Shown piece by piece: positions 19,914 through 30,252 of a stretch of DNA of 64,000 nucleotides. The notes under the pieces are model-generated. The model was not told the origin of the DNA. It worked only from the letters and a program-made list of their open reading frames with translations, and searched no databases. The position numbers were made by a program, and so were the translations under genes. Source of the stretch: Symsagittifera roscoffensis (Eukaryota; Xenacoelomorpha; Acoela; Convolutidae); the NCBI RefSeq assembly GCF_963678635.1, contig NC_087066.1, positions 9,576,723 to 9,640,722 on the forward strand. Reading direction: 5' to 3'. How positions within the stretch are numbered: the stretch's first letter is position 1; each line of letters begins with the position of its first letter.

Positions 19914-21712
19914 TGTTTGTTGAATTTACTGAAGCGATTCAGAAAAATTTCAAGATTGAAGTCAGACTGGTTAAGAAGAAGCAAAAACGAGACGTAACTT
20001 GAACTAGATTTTTGCGAGTAACGACAAGTAGAAGCCATTAACGAGAATTATACTTCACCGTGAGCTTGACAATAAGTATTTTCATTTCCAAAAACAGGAT
20101 TTATTACAGCTTTAGGCTCTATATGTCTCATCAATTTGTTCAAGTGCAAGGGTTTTGTATTATGAAAAAGTGATTTTATTACAGCATCAAACTTGTGATA
20201 TTAATTTTAAGGGTTAGCATACATTTTTTTAAGCTTTGGCACTTTTTAGTAGAATGTTTTAGACTTTCAATTAAAACTTCAGCACTAAAATACAAAAGTT
20301 GAAGCTTAGAATAATTCAAATTCAGCCTTAAACTTTTTCTGACTAATTTTAACTAAGAGACAATAATTATTTTAAATGATTTCAAGGCCACTTTTTGGTT
20401 TGCTTCATTAGGTATAATAAAAAGTAGAAATACGAAATAAAGGTGTACAAAAAAACAAAGCCCTCAACTATTTAGACAAATTGAAATATAAAATAGTGTT
20501 AAAAAAGGAAAAATTTTCAAATTGGATGTCTTGATAGTTGCAGATGCATGATAAGCATTGATTGTCATTTGAATATGTTTAAAACACGTCGAAAACAAAC
20601 TTTCTTTCAATATATTCAGTGTAGCGTGAAACATTTCATATCATGTCCTTCGAAATACTAAGGCATGGCCGTTTGGTTTAAGGAGCAATATCTAACCCGA
20701 CATTGCTCACCGCTACGCTCCTCGGGAACGTCACCGTTCTGTACAGTCAAGTGAAAAGAGAAAAAATTTTTCTATCCAAAGTAAAGGATCACCACAAATT
20801 TATTATGTTGTGAAAGAAAAAGAAAAAAATCACAATAGTTCTTTGAAATGATTTAGCAACAAACCAGTAAATTTTATATGATCTCAAGCTCAGTTCTACT
20901 GGTTATGTTCAAAAAATTAAAACATAATTTTTAAAAATTCTTCCGTAATTTTCAAAGTAAAACATTCTTTCGCATTTTAAATTCAAGTGGATATGTGATA
21001 TGAGTTTTTTAGGAGCTATCTGATGCCTAATTAGGACAAGCGTAGAAACTAATAAAGAAACATGTCATAGCCCATCCATGAGAGTAGACGCTTTAAAAAA
21101 TCATTGAAACTACCCTCAGTCATTTTGCCATAATTTTCTGAGCAGGGTTAAGTTCATGTACAATTTTCGAAAAAAAAAAACATAAATTTTCATTTCATTT
21201 ACGTTTTTAAACACGAAAATTGTCAACTATACTCGCAAAACATGTATATAAACGAAAAACAAAGCAGAATCACGGCCTAAAAAGGCTGTTAATTTATGTA
21301 CGACCTGGCTAACCCCAGCAGGCAAAAAGTAAAATGAGAGAGAGAGAGAGAGCGCAGAGAGTGTTTGAAAAAAAGCCTAATAAAAATGGTTGGATTGACA
21401 ACAATAAATTGTTGGACCCATCCATTTTCATCTTTCTTTTGAAAAAAGCAATATCCTGAAAAAAATATATTCCAAATGCGGTTAACCAAAAAGAAAAAGT
21501 GTTTATCTCTCTCTTTCTCTCATTCTTTCCCAAACAACAATTTTAGCGAAAAATTATTCTCGATTAATGATTTTTTTCTTCAGTATTTCAAGTTATTATC
21601 TAACATTTAGCTGAAAATTTTACGGAGCAAACTTTAAGTGATATTTTAAGCGAGATAAAAAATAAGATAAATAATACTCACAAGGTCATGTTGACTCAAT
21701 TTAAAGATCAAG
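19914..21712. repeat. P3 spacer between polymerase and gene Y
   Basis: Homologous to 15416-17186. It contains the second GC-richer block at about 20660-20746 and GA-rich and TC-rich simple stretches near 21335-21350 and 21505-21522. I see no supported gene. Confidence 0.6.
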
Positions 21713-22417
21713 TCAAACAAAAAAACTGTAAAACCTTGGAATAATTTTTGAAACAAAGGAAATTTTTTTTTTCAGGTTATTAGAACTCTCGAAAATGTAG
21801 TTTTCTCTTCTTTGACGCATAGCAAGCTGCAGTTGGAGAGGTTCCTTGAATAAGGTCTGGGTCACTAGATCAGTTTTCTCCGCACTCTGTGTCGATGAGA
21901 CCCGAGTATCCGAATAGTAAATTGATTGTTCTGGAGTTGAAACTGCTCCCCTAACAAAGGTCTCGAGAGACATTGCTGTCGGAATATCCCAGTTTGCTTC
22001 GCGCTCTCCAGAATCACGAATACATCCTATCTGATTTTCGTACAAAAGGATTGACTCGCAGTCATACGCGAAGAGAATTTTATTGGGAGAATGCTCGAGC
22101 GACGTTGTGTCGTTCATCTCAGACTTTTCTAATCCTGGATAGCTCTCGTGAATTGTGCAACTCTCATACACTGTATTCCGGCTCTGTTGAAGTAGATCGA
22201 TGTAGTTCAGTAGCAATATGTGAATTTTTGTAGTCCAATCCGCGTTTTGATTGCTGTCGTTTTTTCGGGGAGCCAAGTCATTGAACAGACTTGCTGTAGA
22301 CGGAGAGACTATCTCTTTCTGTTGATGGATGACTGCAATCGATTCTATCGTGTATGTTTGCTAGATATTTGTTCTTTCTCGATCAGACACTAAAATTATT
22401 TGCAAAGGACTAGTCAT
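21713..22417 (-). pseudogene. Gene Y, copy 3 (best-preserved copy)
   Basis: ATG 22417 opens MTSPLQIILVSDRERTNI, then one TAG at about 22363. After that the frame is open for 200 or more codons: TYTIESIAVI, NADWTTKIHILLLNYIDLL, VYESCTIHESYPGLEKSE, YDCESILLYENQ, SGEREANWDIPT, SSTQSAEKTD, LQLAMRQRRE and a Phe-rich end at 21713. The total is about 235 codons with one stop, the least damaged gene Y. No signal peptide or known catalytic motif is seen. Cys, Tyr and charged residues dominate. Confidence 0.65.
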
Positions 22418-22919
22418 GACTTCAAGACGTTTTAAGTTTTGTTAAAATAAAATGACTGAAATGAAATTGAGGAAATGAAGTTTGTGGAAAAGTTATGAAT
22501 TAGAGTAAGATCAAAAAAAGGGGTGGCATGACTCAATTAGGTCAAATTTAATAATTTTTAAGCGAGGCTATTGAACTTTATTTATTTTTTTACGCATGAA
22601 GCTCAAGGCTGTTTTAAGCTTGCATGTGAGAACCCGACTTTTTAGCTTTATGTGATAGTTTTATTATAGTGGCTAATGGGCGAAAGCACTCAGGTTTTAC
22701 CGGACATTCTTTCTTATGCGTTTAAAATAACATTAAGTACCCGTATTAAAATGTGATGAGATTATATTCTTGGTGATTACGTTTGATCATTATGGTTTAA
22801 AGCGCTCGTAAAATTGTCAAGGGGTTCTACTTTGGGACTGCATGATCTGTCTCGTATACTGTGATCAGTCATTCTTCAAGGTTCAACGCTAAAAACCAGT
22901 TGGTTGTTATTCATTTATT
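22418..22919. promoter_or_regulatory. Shared upstream region between genes Y and X (P3)
   Basis: Third instance of the divergent X/Y upstream region. From 22601 it is the diverged third copy of repeat R, with short deletions. Promoter role inferred. Confidence 0.35.
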
Positions 22920-22978
22920 ATGTACACTTCTCATGAAACGGATGTTGACTATTTCGATGACTTGGGATATATCTTCGA
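22601..22978 (+). repeat. Diverged copy 3 of repeat R
   Basis: Clearly homologous to 1-462, with scattered substitutions and two deletions of about 40-60 bases. It contains the gene X ATG at 22920. Confidence 0.8.
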
Positions 22979-23838
22979 ACGATTACTGTTTAGATAGAGT
23001 CGGTGCAAAAAAAAAATTCGCACAGACCGGTAATTATATAACTATCAAATTGTACAAAAAAAAACAAAGAGGGAACTTTCAAGTATCGACAAGGAGTATT
23101 TTCGTCAACTGGCGGACAATCACAAAAAAAATCAAGAGGGGTGACGATTGGGAAAAAATGTCCTTGTGAGTAAAATAACTTAGAAAAAAGCTAAGCGAAT
23201 CTTAAAAAATCTTCATACTGGGAAAAGGAATGTGAAAAAGAAATTGATGATAATTCTCAAGTTGTGTAGCATTATTAACACGTTATTTTATCGAAAGTAG
23301 AAAGCAAGGGTTGAAGCAATGTATGAGCAATCCCCTGATCACTTCAAACAATTCCGAATAAAATACAAGTTTTTCATCCTGAATCAAAAACCCAGTTTCT
23401 CTGGCTTTGCATCAAATGCAATTTCTGCTGTATACTCCCATTTGAAAAAAATTAGATTTTTGCAATAATTCGATTGACAACAAAAAACATTATCATGTGC
23501 TGGTCGAATTCACAAAAGAGTCTACCGACTTTTTAAACAAGATGACTTCAAAGCCTTCGTTGTCCATTGCCTTCTCTCTACATTCAAATATTTAATCTTG
23601 GGTTGCTCCAACCATCAATTGTCTGGTCCTCTGATGGAAAAAAATGAAAATAGCCGTGATTTATAAATCCATCAATAATCTAGATGCCAGTGGTATTCCA
23701 GTTCGCAGACAATTGCCTCAAGTTCACTTCGGCTTGCAGACTAAATCTGTTCAAAATCAAACTGACATGATAACTAACGTAACAATTGAACGCTTTACTA
23801 ATATTTTGAACGTTGAAACTGATGCTGAGTTTTCTTGA
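22920..23838 (+). pseudogene. Gene X, copy 3 (best-preserved copy)
   Basis: MYTSHETDVDYFDD opens at 22920 and reads to a TAG after FERLLFR. The next frame holds GAKKKFAQTGNYITIKLYKK. Then come VEAMYEQSPDHFKQFRIK, SFSGFASNAISAVYSHLKK and VEFTKEST, and finally an intact C-terminal frame (23644-23838) with IPVRRQLPQVHFGLQTKS, TDMITNVTIERFTNIL and AEFS before TGA. The C-terminal 64 residues are the most conserved part across copies. No known domain is recognised. Confidence 0.65.
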
Positions 23839-23945
23839 ACAGTTGGCATAGTTTTAAGTGGGTGTCATTGTATGGAAATTGATTCAAACTCTTTGTTTGT
23901 GCAATTTATCATGGAGAAGAAATTCAAGTTTAAATGTTGCTTTTT

Positions 23946-24102
23946 TTTTGCTCGCTTGTACTTTGTAAAATGTTACTGCAGAAGCGGGAGGCATTCCCGA
24001 GGAGCGTATCGACGAGCAATGCCGGTTTAGCTATTTCCCACAAAATCAAATGGCCATGCCTTAAAATTTCGAAGGACTTGATATGATATTTTCTCGGTTC
24101 AC
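23946..24102 (-). repeat. Inverted copy of the spacer GC-richer block
   Basis: Read in reverse, this matches about 20620-20746, including AAGGCATGGCC, ATTGCTC and CGCTCCTCGGGAA. It lies between gene X and the protease end of P3, where P1 has nothing similar. It is therefore an inserted or rearranged piece, perhaps a dispersed repeat in its own right. Confidence 0.6.
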
Positions 24103-24163
24103 ATAAACTTGTACAAAAAATGGGTTGTTATTTAGAATGAACTTTAAAACAATGATAAGAATT

Positions 24164-24278
24164 GCTAAACCTATGATATTCTAAACTATTTCACTGATGT
24201 TTTTGTGAATTTAAAAAATTCGAATTTATTAAAATCACAAAAACCTCATTAAAATAGTTAGAATATCATAGGTATAGC
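24164..24278. repeat. Imperfect palindrome at the protease 3' end
   Basis: Left arm 24164-24212 and right arm about 24230-24278 are reverse complements over roughly 48 bases with a few mismatches (GCTAAACCTATGATATTCT against AGAATATCATAGGTATAGC). The right arm includes the last codons of the protease frame. It could be a tiny foldback MITE or a strong RNA hairpin. Confidence 0.7.
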
Positions 24279-24684
24279 TTTCTTAACAAATCATGATTAT
24301 TGACTTTGAAGCCTATTGAAAATCTATTTGTAATTTTAACATGAGCAACATAAATACAATAAAGCCCGCTTAACACTGATTCAGCTGATTGTACTGGTTT
24401 TTTCATCAGCAGCTGATTTCCCTCATGAATTGTACGCCGCATATTCTTGTACAGGCAGGAATAATTATATAGTCTTTTTTTATCTGGAGGATCTGCGAAG
24501 AATATCTCTTCTCCAGCTCGAGTAAAAAGCACTCAATGGGTTCCAGGTTGATCCGATAGTGAAGCATTCAGAATCATGAACGTATTATCGTTTTTCAGTA
24601 TTGAAGAATATGGAAAATTTTTCGGAAAAAAAGCAATTCCTCAAATGTTGACAATGGTTAATAATTTATTTGAAGATTATCCAT
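24266..24684 (-). pseudogene. Adenain-like protease (P3)
   Basis: It begins MDNLQI at 24684. After a stop and shift it reads YSSILKNDNTFMIL, then SDQPGTH followed by TGA where P1 has Trp (GTHW). It continues FFADPPDKKRLYNYSCLY and SVLSGLYCIYVAH to the stop at 24266. P1 has CGLYC where this copy has SGLYC, so the nucleophile-position Cys is Ser here, and the enzyme would be inactive even without the stops. Confidence 0.7.
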
Positions 24685-24696
24685 AACTAGCTTAGG

Positions 24697-24950
24697 TCAC
24701 AAGAGTGTTTCGGTAGTTTTTCTATCTGAATTTACTCTTGATTCACGCTCTCCCATAGATAATGACTCGGCGTTTTTACCGAGACCTGCGTCAATTTTTG
24801 GTTCGACTGAAATAGTGCGATTGGCATCACTAGTTTTCAAATCAAAATCAAGAGCTTCAAGCGTATTGTAATATATTTTTTTATTTACTGATGTTGAGAT
24901 GGTAATTCCGGCAATGGGAAGACCGTTTCTTTACAAAAAGATCTCATTCA
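24697..24950 (-). pseudogene. Major capsid protein C-terminal remnant (P3, unit 1)
   Basis: Only GLPIAGI and YYNTLEALDF match the P1 capsid gene. The rest of the frame, to the TGA at 24697, has no capsid similarity that I can see. Nearly all of both jelly rolls is deleted between this remnant and the basic protein gene. Repeated at 27043-27296 and 35924-36177. Confidence 0.55.
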
Positions 24951-24974
24951 ACCCAAACTTCTGGTAATGAAAAG

Positions 24975-25245
24975 GGCTTTGTTTTACTAGTACCCAATTA
25001 GGTTTCGTTTATGCTCCTTGCTACTATCATTTTGCGAAAAGTTTTTTTTGCAAAAACATTCTCTTGTCACCAGCTTCGTACTTGTGTAGTTGCGAGAAAC
25101 GTTTTTGGTACTACTAAGAAGTAGTTCCTTTCCAGTCCTTTTAGCTGTGGATCTCACAAAATTTCGAGCCAGTGGAACTGCCACTCTCCCTATTCTCAAA
25201 GCCTCGTTGTATATAATGTACCAAGAAATTTGGTAGGTTTGCTTG
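24975..25245 (-). pseudogene. Small basic virion-type protein (P3, unit 1)
   Basis: A HYIQRGF start, then after a shift RIGRVAVPLARNFVRSTAKR and KNVSRNYTSTK. It matches the hydrophobic head of the P1 gene (1511-1640). The long basic tail seen in P1 is shortened. Confidence 0.6.
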
Positions 25246-25300
25246 GTTGTGGTAATATGAATCCATTCTGATCAATTGCTAAGCTTTTGAAATTTCAAAA

Positions 25301-26150
25301 TCAGAAAAGCTTTTCCCCTCCAGCGAAAAGAACAAGTTTTTCAGTTTCTGTGCGCAAGTTCACAGAAAAATTAGGAATATCGTTGACCAAGAGTATTTTA
25401 AAAACCACATTTTTAAACACTTTACGATGATTCGGATCAATTGTACATGCGTAACCGTTTTTCACTCAACGATTTGTAGCAATGACGCGTAAAAGGGGTG
25501 CTTTTGAGTCTCCGACTAATTGATAATGAGTTATGTCCAGGTAAATAAACAAAAATTGAGTACCAGCGCATACACCAACGGGATAGTCAGCGAAAAGATC
25601 TTGGGTAGAGAATGTGCTATGTTTCAAGCTTCCTTGTTTGTAACCTATGTGATAACCAGTTCCAGCTCTGACGCCTTTGAATTCAAGTAGACTAGGAGTT
25701 TGCGGGCTTGAAAAAGTTATATTTTCCCAATAGTGCAGCCATAATGAGAGATGTTTGGTTATTGGATCTATTACGTAATCCATTTTCTCTAATTCTGTCT
25801 TTCGACGAATCTCACCCAGTATTTGTTCAAGGCGCGTATGTTCCCCTTTTGTTATTTTTGCTTTTTATCAAACGTAAGGTCTGGAGATGTTGCCTTTCTC
25901 AACTTTCATGCTTGCTAAAACCCGATCTTTTTGGTGAAATACAATGTTGTTGTCAGTTACGTTATTTATCTGAGTAGGGAAGGTATTTCTGTAACTGCTA
26001 CTCTCCATTCACCTTTCAAATTTTTATCTTCACTCACGAGATTTTTAAAGTAGGCCAGAGGATTATCTTTCAAAACGTTCATTGATGCAGATGAAACAAG
26101 GGTAATTAAGAAGGAAGGGTAAAAAGGTTACTGAAAGTGCCCTCAGTCAT
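25301..26150 (-). pseudogene. Penton-like minor capsid protein (P3, unit 1)
   Basis: ATG 26150 lies inside ATGACTGA, whose TGA is the integrase stop, so the two genes overlap. Blocks are LVSSASMNVLKDNPLAYFKN, GEWRVAVTE, FPTQINNVTDN, two adjacent stops at about 25852-25857, then IDPITKHLSLWLHY, GTGYHIG, LFIYLDITHYQLVGD, PLLRVIATNR with a stop, and VNLRTETEKLVLFAG. It is more complete than P1 and was the guide to read it. Confidence 0.75.
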
Positions 26151-26831
26151 GCTTGTCTCTCTCCAGAACGCGTATTAGTTCAGACTCGTAAAATTTTCCA
26201 TCAATCGGTTCTCTGTTAGTATCAATCAAAATGTATGTTGGAGGATTTCGTCTTGGTATAATATAAAGCTTTGGACGTCGAATTAATTTCAATGAATGTT
26301 CTGCTCTTAAGGAAATAAATCGAGGAACACTTTTTAAGTTACTTTGTTTGGTGCAAGATTTGTGAGAAGGTGTTCTTGAATTGATTGCATTAACAAAATC
26401 TTGCAGTATTTCAATGTATGAGTATTTTCCTTTATCCTCCAAGTATTTATCCGGGGTTTTTCCAGGAACGTATATTTTCTCAGCGATTGCGGAATTTTTC
26501 TCGCTCCCTGTGCTATATGTTTTTTATGCTTTTTTTTACATATTGCTTCGAAGGACCCTTCAAACTCTGTGCCCTTGTCCATCCCATGATTTTTCTGGTT
26601 TTTTGTCGTTATCATTAGATCGAACGCTTTTGCTCTCGTAGTAGCATACTTTGATATCAGGGGTTGCACTCTGAGATATCATACATGCAGTCGACTGCAA
26701 CAAACAGATATTTAACATGATGGTTGTAATGGCAAGTTTATCAACATAGGCCAGATCTAATGACCAGATTTTGTCAATATCGTAAATTTTTTGGTTCACA
26801 TTTTTGTATTTTGTGTAAGAAGGTTCAGTTT
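26143..26831 (-). pseudogene. Polinton integrase fragment (P3, unit 1)
   Basis: Starts abruptly at 26831 with TEPSYTKYKN, where it is fused to the protease fragment of the next repeat unit. The first catalytic Asp lies in IWSLDLAYVDKL and the second in DKGTEFEG. The region of the third acidic residue is scrambled. The end is PTYILIDTNREPIDG and ELIRVLER. At least three frame shifts. Confidence 0.75.
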
Positions 26832-27030
26832 GGAGGATCTGCGAAGAATATCTCTTCTCCAGCTCGAGTAAAAAGCACTCAATGGGTTCCAGGTTGATCC
26901 GATAGTGAAGCATTCAGAATCATGAACGTATTATCGTTTTTCAGTATTGAAGAATATGGAAAATTTTTCGGAAAAAAAGCAATTCCTCAAATGTTGACAA
27001 TGGTTAATAATTTATTTGAAGATTATCCAT
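26832..27030 (-). pseudogene. Protease N-terminal fragment (unit alpha copy 2)
   Basis: Copy of the first part of 24266-24684, up to the acidic-residue block, then joined to integrase at 26831. The Cys half is absent. Confidence 0.7.
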
Positions 27031-27042
27031 AACTAGCTTAGG

Positions 27043-27296
27043 TCACAAGAGTGTTTCGGTAGTTTTTCTATCTGAATTTACTCTTGATTCACGCTCTCCC
27101 ATAGATAATGACTCGGCGTTTTTACCGAGACCTGCGTCAATTTTTGGTTCGACTGAAATAGTGCGATTGGCATCACTAGTTTTCAAATCAAAATCAAGAG
27201 CTTCAAGCGTATTGTAATATATTTTTTTATTTACTGATGTTGAGATGGTAATTCCGGCAATGGGTAGACCGTTTCTTTACAAAAAGATCTCATTCA
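27043..27296 (-). pseudogene. Capsid C-terminal remnant (unit alpha copy 2)
   Basis: Near-exact repeat of 24697-24950. Confidence 0.5.
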
Positions 27297-27320
27297 ACCC
27301 AAACTTCTGGTAATGAAAAG

Positions 27321-27591
27321 GGCTTTGTTTTACTAGTACCCAATTAGGTTTCGTTTATGCTCCTTGCTACTATCATTTTGCGAAAAGTTTTTTTTGCAAA
27401 AACATTCTCTTGTCACCAGCTTCGTACTTGTGTAGTTGCGAGAAACGTTTTTGGTACTACTAAGAAGTAGTTCCTTTCCAGTCCTTTTAGCTGTGGATCT
27501 CACAAAATTTCGAGCCAGTGGAACTGCCACTCTCCCTATTCTCAAAGCCTCGTTGTATATAATGTACCAAGAAATTTGGTAGGTTTGCTTG
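27321..27591 (-). pseudogene. Small basic virion-type protein (unit alpha copy 2)
   Basis: Same as 24975-25245, with the same frame break. Confidence 0.55.
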
Positions 27592-27646
27592 GTTGTGGTA
27601 ATATGAATCCATTCTGATCAATTGCTAAGCTTTTGAAATTTCAAAA

Positions 27647-28495
27647 TCAGAAAAGCTTTTCCCCTCCAGCGAAAAGAACAAGTTTTTCAGTTTCTGTGCG
27701 CAAGTTCACAGAAAAATTAGGAATATCGTTGACCAAGAGTATTTTAAAAACCACATTTTTAAACACTTTACGATGATTCGGATCAATTGTACATGCGTAA
27801 CCGTTTTTCACTCAACGATTTGTAGCAATGACGCGTAAAAGGGGTGCTTTTGAGTCTCCGACTAATTGATAATGAGTTATGTCCAGGTAAATAAACAAAA
27901 ATTGAGTACCAGCGCATACACCAACGGGATAGTCAGCGAAAAGATCTTGGGTAGAGAATGTGCTATGTTTCAAGCTTCCTTGTTTGTAACCTATGTGATA
28001 ACCAGTTCCAGCTCTGACGCCTTTGAATTCAAGTAGACTAGGAGTTTGCGGGCTTGAAAAAGTTATATTTTCCAATAGTGCAGCCATAATGAGAGATGTT
28101 TGGTTATTGGATCTATTACGTAATCCATTTTCTCTAATTCTGTCTTTCGACGAATCTCACCCAGTATTTGTTCAAGGCGCGTATGTTCCCCTTTTGTTAT
28201 TTTTGCTTTTTATCAAACGTAAGGTCTGGAGATGTTGCCTTTCTCAACTTTCATGCTTGCTAAAACCCGATCTTTTTGGTGAAATACAATGTTGTTGTCA
28301 GTTACGTTATTTATCTGAGTAGGGAAGGTATTTCTGTAACTGCTACTCTCCATTCACCTTTCAAATTTTTATCTTCACTCACGAGATTTTTAAAGTAGGC
28401 CAGAGGATTATCTTTCAAAACGTTCATTGATGCAGATGAAACAAGGGTAATTAAGAAGGAAGGGTAAAAAGGTTACTGAAAGTGCCCTCAGTCAT
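27647..28495 (-). pseudogene. Penton-like protein (unit alpha copy 2)
   Basis: Same as 25301-26150, but one C is lost near 28072, which adds a frameshift just before the WLHYWENITF block. Confidence 0.7.
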
Positions 28496-29770
28496 GCTTG
28501 TCTCTCTCCAGAACGCGTATTAGTTCAGACTCGTAAAATTTTTCATCAATCGGTTCTCTGTTAGTATCAATCAAAATGTATGTTGGAGGATTTCGTCTTG
28601 GTATAATATAAAGCTTTGGACGTCGAATTAATTTCAATGAATGTTCTGCTCTTAAGGAAATAAATCGAGGAACACTTTTTTAGTTACTTTGTTTGGTGCA
28701 AGATTTGTGAGAAGGTGTTCTTGAATTGATTGCATTAACAAAATCTTGCAGTATTTCAATGTATGAGTATTTTCCTTTATCCTCCAAGTATTTATCCGGG
28801 GTTTTTCCAGGAACGTATATTTTCTCAGCGATTGCGGAATTTTTCTCGCTCCCTGTGCTATATGTTTTTTATGCTTTTTTTTACATATTGCTTCGAAGGA
28901 CCCTTCAAACTCTGTGCCCTTGTCCATCCCATGATTTTTCTGGTTTTTTGTCGTTATCATTAGATCGAACGCTTTTGCTCTCGTAGTAGCATACTTTGAT
29001 ATCAGGGGTTGCACTCTGAGATATCATACATGCAGTCGACTGCAACAAACAGATATTTAACATGATGGTTGTAATGGCAAGTTTATCAACATAGGCCAGA
29101 TCTAATGACCAGATTTTGTCAATATCGTAAATTTTTTGGTTCACATTTTTGTATTTTGTGTAAGAAGGTTCAGTTTGAAAAAAATGTTTAACTCTCTGTC
29201 GCGAAAACTTGGTTGCTTTTGTCAAGTGGTTAACACTACCACAAAACGCGGGACATTTATCATTGTTTTTAGTTTTCAATAATTGTTCTTCAATCTTTGT
29301 AGTTTTATCATTGTTTCGTTTTCGTCTTTGTCTTTCCTGACGTTGGAGAACCCTTATCCTTTTGGGGCATTCTGTACGCTTCAGAGCCTTCTTCTGACTC
29401 TTTTTCACGTTTTTGCTTTCTGGTATTTCTATAACCGCTGGGACATTTTTTTTTATTTTACTTCTTTTAAGATTTGCACTACTTTTCTCCTGCCAAGTGG
29501 GCGATGTTGAGCGGGTTCTTGAGATTCCGGGTTCTCGTTTCTCTTGAGCGTTAAAAGACGCTGACTGAACCACGTGTCTGGTATTTTGATTTATTACCAG
29601 GTTTTCAGTCAAGTTGAGAGCAGTTAAAATGTTAATGAACGCCGGATTTTGTAGTTTTGTGTATAGTTGTTGTATGTCGTGTATTAAATTTGCTGTTTTA
29701 AATCCTACTTGTACTATGTCTACATGTTTCACATAATTGTCACGGTTTATGATTACTCTTTCTGAATTTT
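28488..29770 (-). pseudogene. Polinton integrase with basic N-terminal region (P3)
   Basis: The longest integrase copy. Frame 29732-28905 carries HVDIVQVGFKTANLIHDIQQ, a Lys/Arg-rich linker (about 29470-29290) and a Cys/His-containing piece (KCPAFCGSVNHLTKATK) that may be the zinc-binding N-terminal domain. Next are TEPSYTKYKN and the core with the first Asp at about 29101. A shift leads to frame 29014-28652 with DKGTEFEG (second Asp at about 28923) and LAPNKVT. The tail ends at 28488. Integrase would insert the element, giving 6-bp target duplications. The third acidic residue is not readable. Confidence 0.75.
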
Positions 29771-30185
29771 CAATGATTTCAAAAATGGTTTTGCTCTAAC
29801 AAGTTTTTTCTCTTTTAAAACTTGTAACTGTTCTAAAATAGTTTCGGTCTGCTTATCGTTTTTCTCTTCCAAGTTTTTATCTTTATCACGTTCGACCGTT
29901 ACTTCTTCATCGCCCGTGAATGGTTTAAGCTGTTCTTGTCGGGCTCAGTATTTTCCGTAAATGCTTCCTTCGTTGCAGTAGTCTTACTAGATTGAGGAGT
30001 TAATTGGGTTCTAAACCGGTTAAGGTAGGATAGTTGCGCGTTTTTATGTTTAACATTATTATCATGAGGAACACGTGCAGCATGGGGCTGCTCTTCAATA
30101 AGTAAAATTTCGGTGAATTAGAATGAATTCTACAGCAGTCATATTTAAGTTGTGAATCACCCGTAACAAAAAAAGTTTTTGTCAC
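29740..30185 (-). pseudogene. Coiled-coil ORF between ATPase and integrase (P3, copy 1)
   Basis: Frame 30185-30000 (MTKTFFVTGDSQLKYDCC start) reads to a TAA, then NLVRLLQRRKHLRKIL. An extra base near 29944, compared with copy 2, shifts it. The rest, GDEEVTVERDKDKNLEEKND and TILEQLQVLKEKKLVRAKPF, looks like a charged coiled coil. It overlaps the start of the integrase N-terminal frame and may be one gene with it. Function unknown. Confidence 0.45.
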
Positions 30186-30252
30186 CCAAAAATCGAAGCC
30201 TTCTTTACTCGGAATAACTGCACGTTTTTTGACACACTAGTTTTTGGAGTGA

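Larger units (their letters stand above)
24486..26831 (-). repeat. Tandem unit alpha, copy 1 (2346 bp)
   Basis: The next 2346 bases repeat this unit almost exactly (26832-29177). The junction joins the middle of the protease to the start of the integrase core, with a TG shared by both parental sites. Differences seen: one substitution at 24901, one base missing in copy 2 near 28072, and a few others. Confidence 0.9.

Noticed and set aside
26381-26641. Hydrophobic + strand frame repeated at 28726, 35261 and 37607.
   Set aside because: It is the antisense shadow of the integrase gene. Its repetition only reflects the duplication.
29283-29510. Membrane-like + strand frame (and its copy at 38164).
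   Set aside because: Antisense of the Lys/Arg-rich integrase linker. Lys codons read backwards give Phe and Leu.
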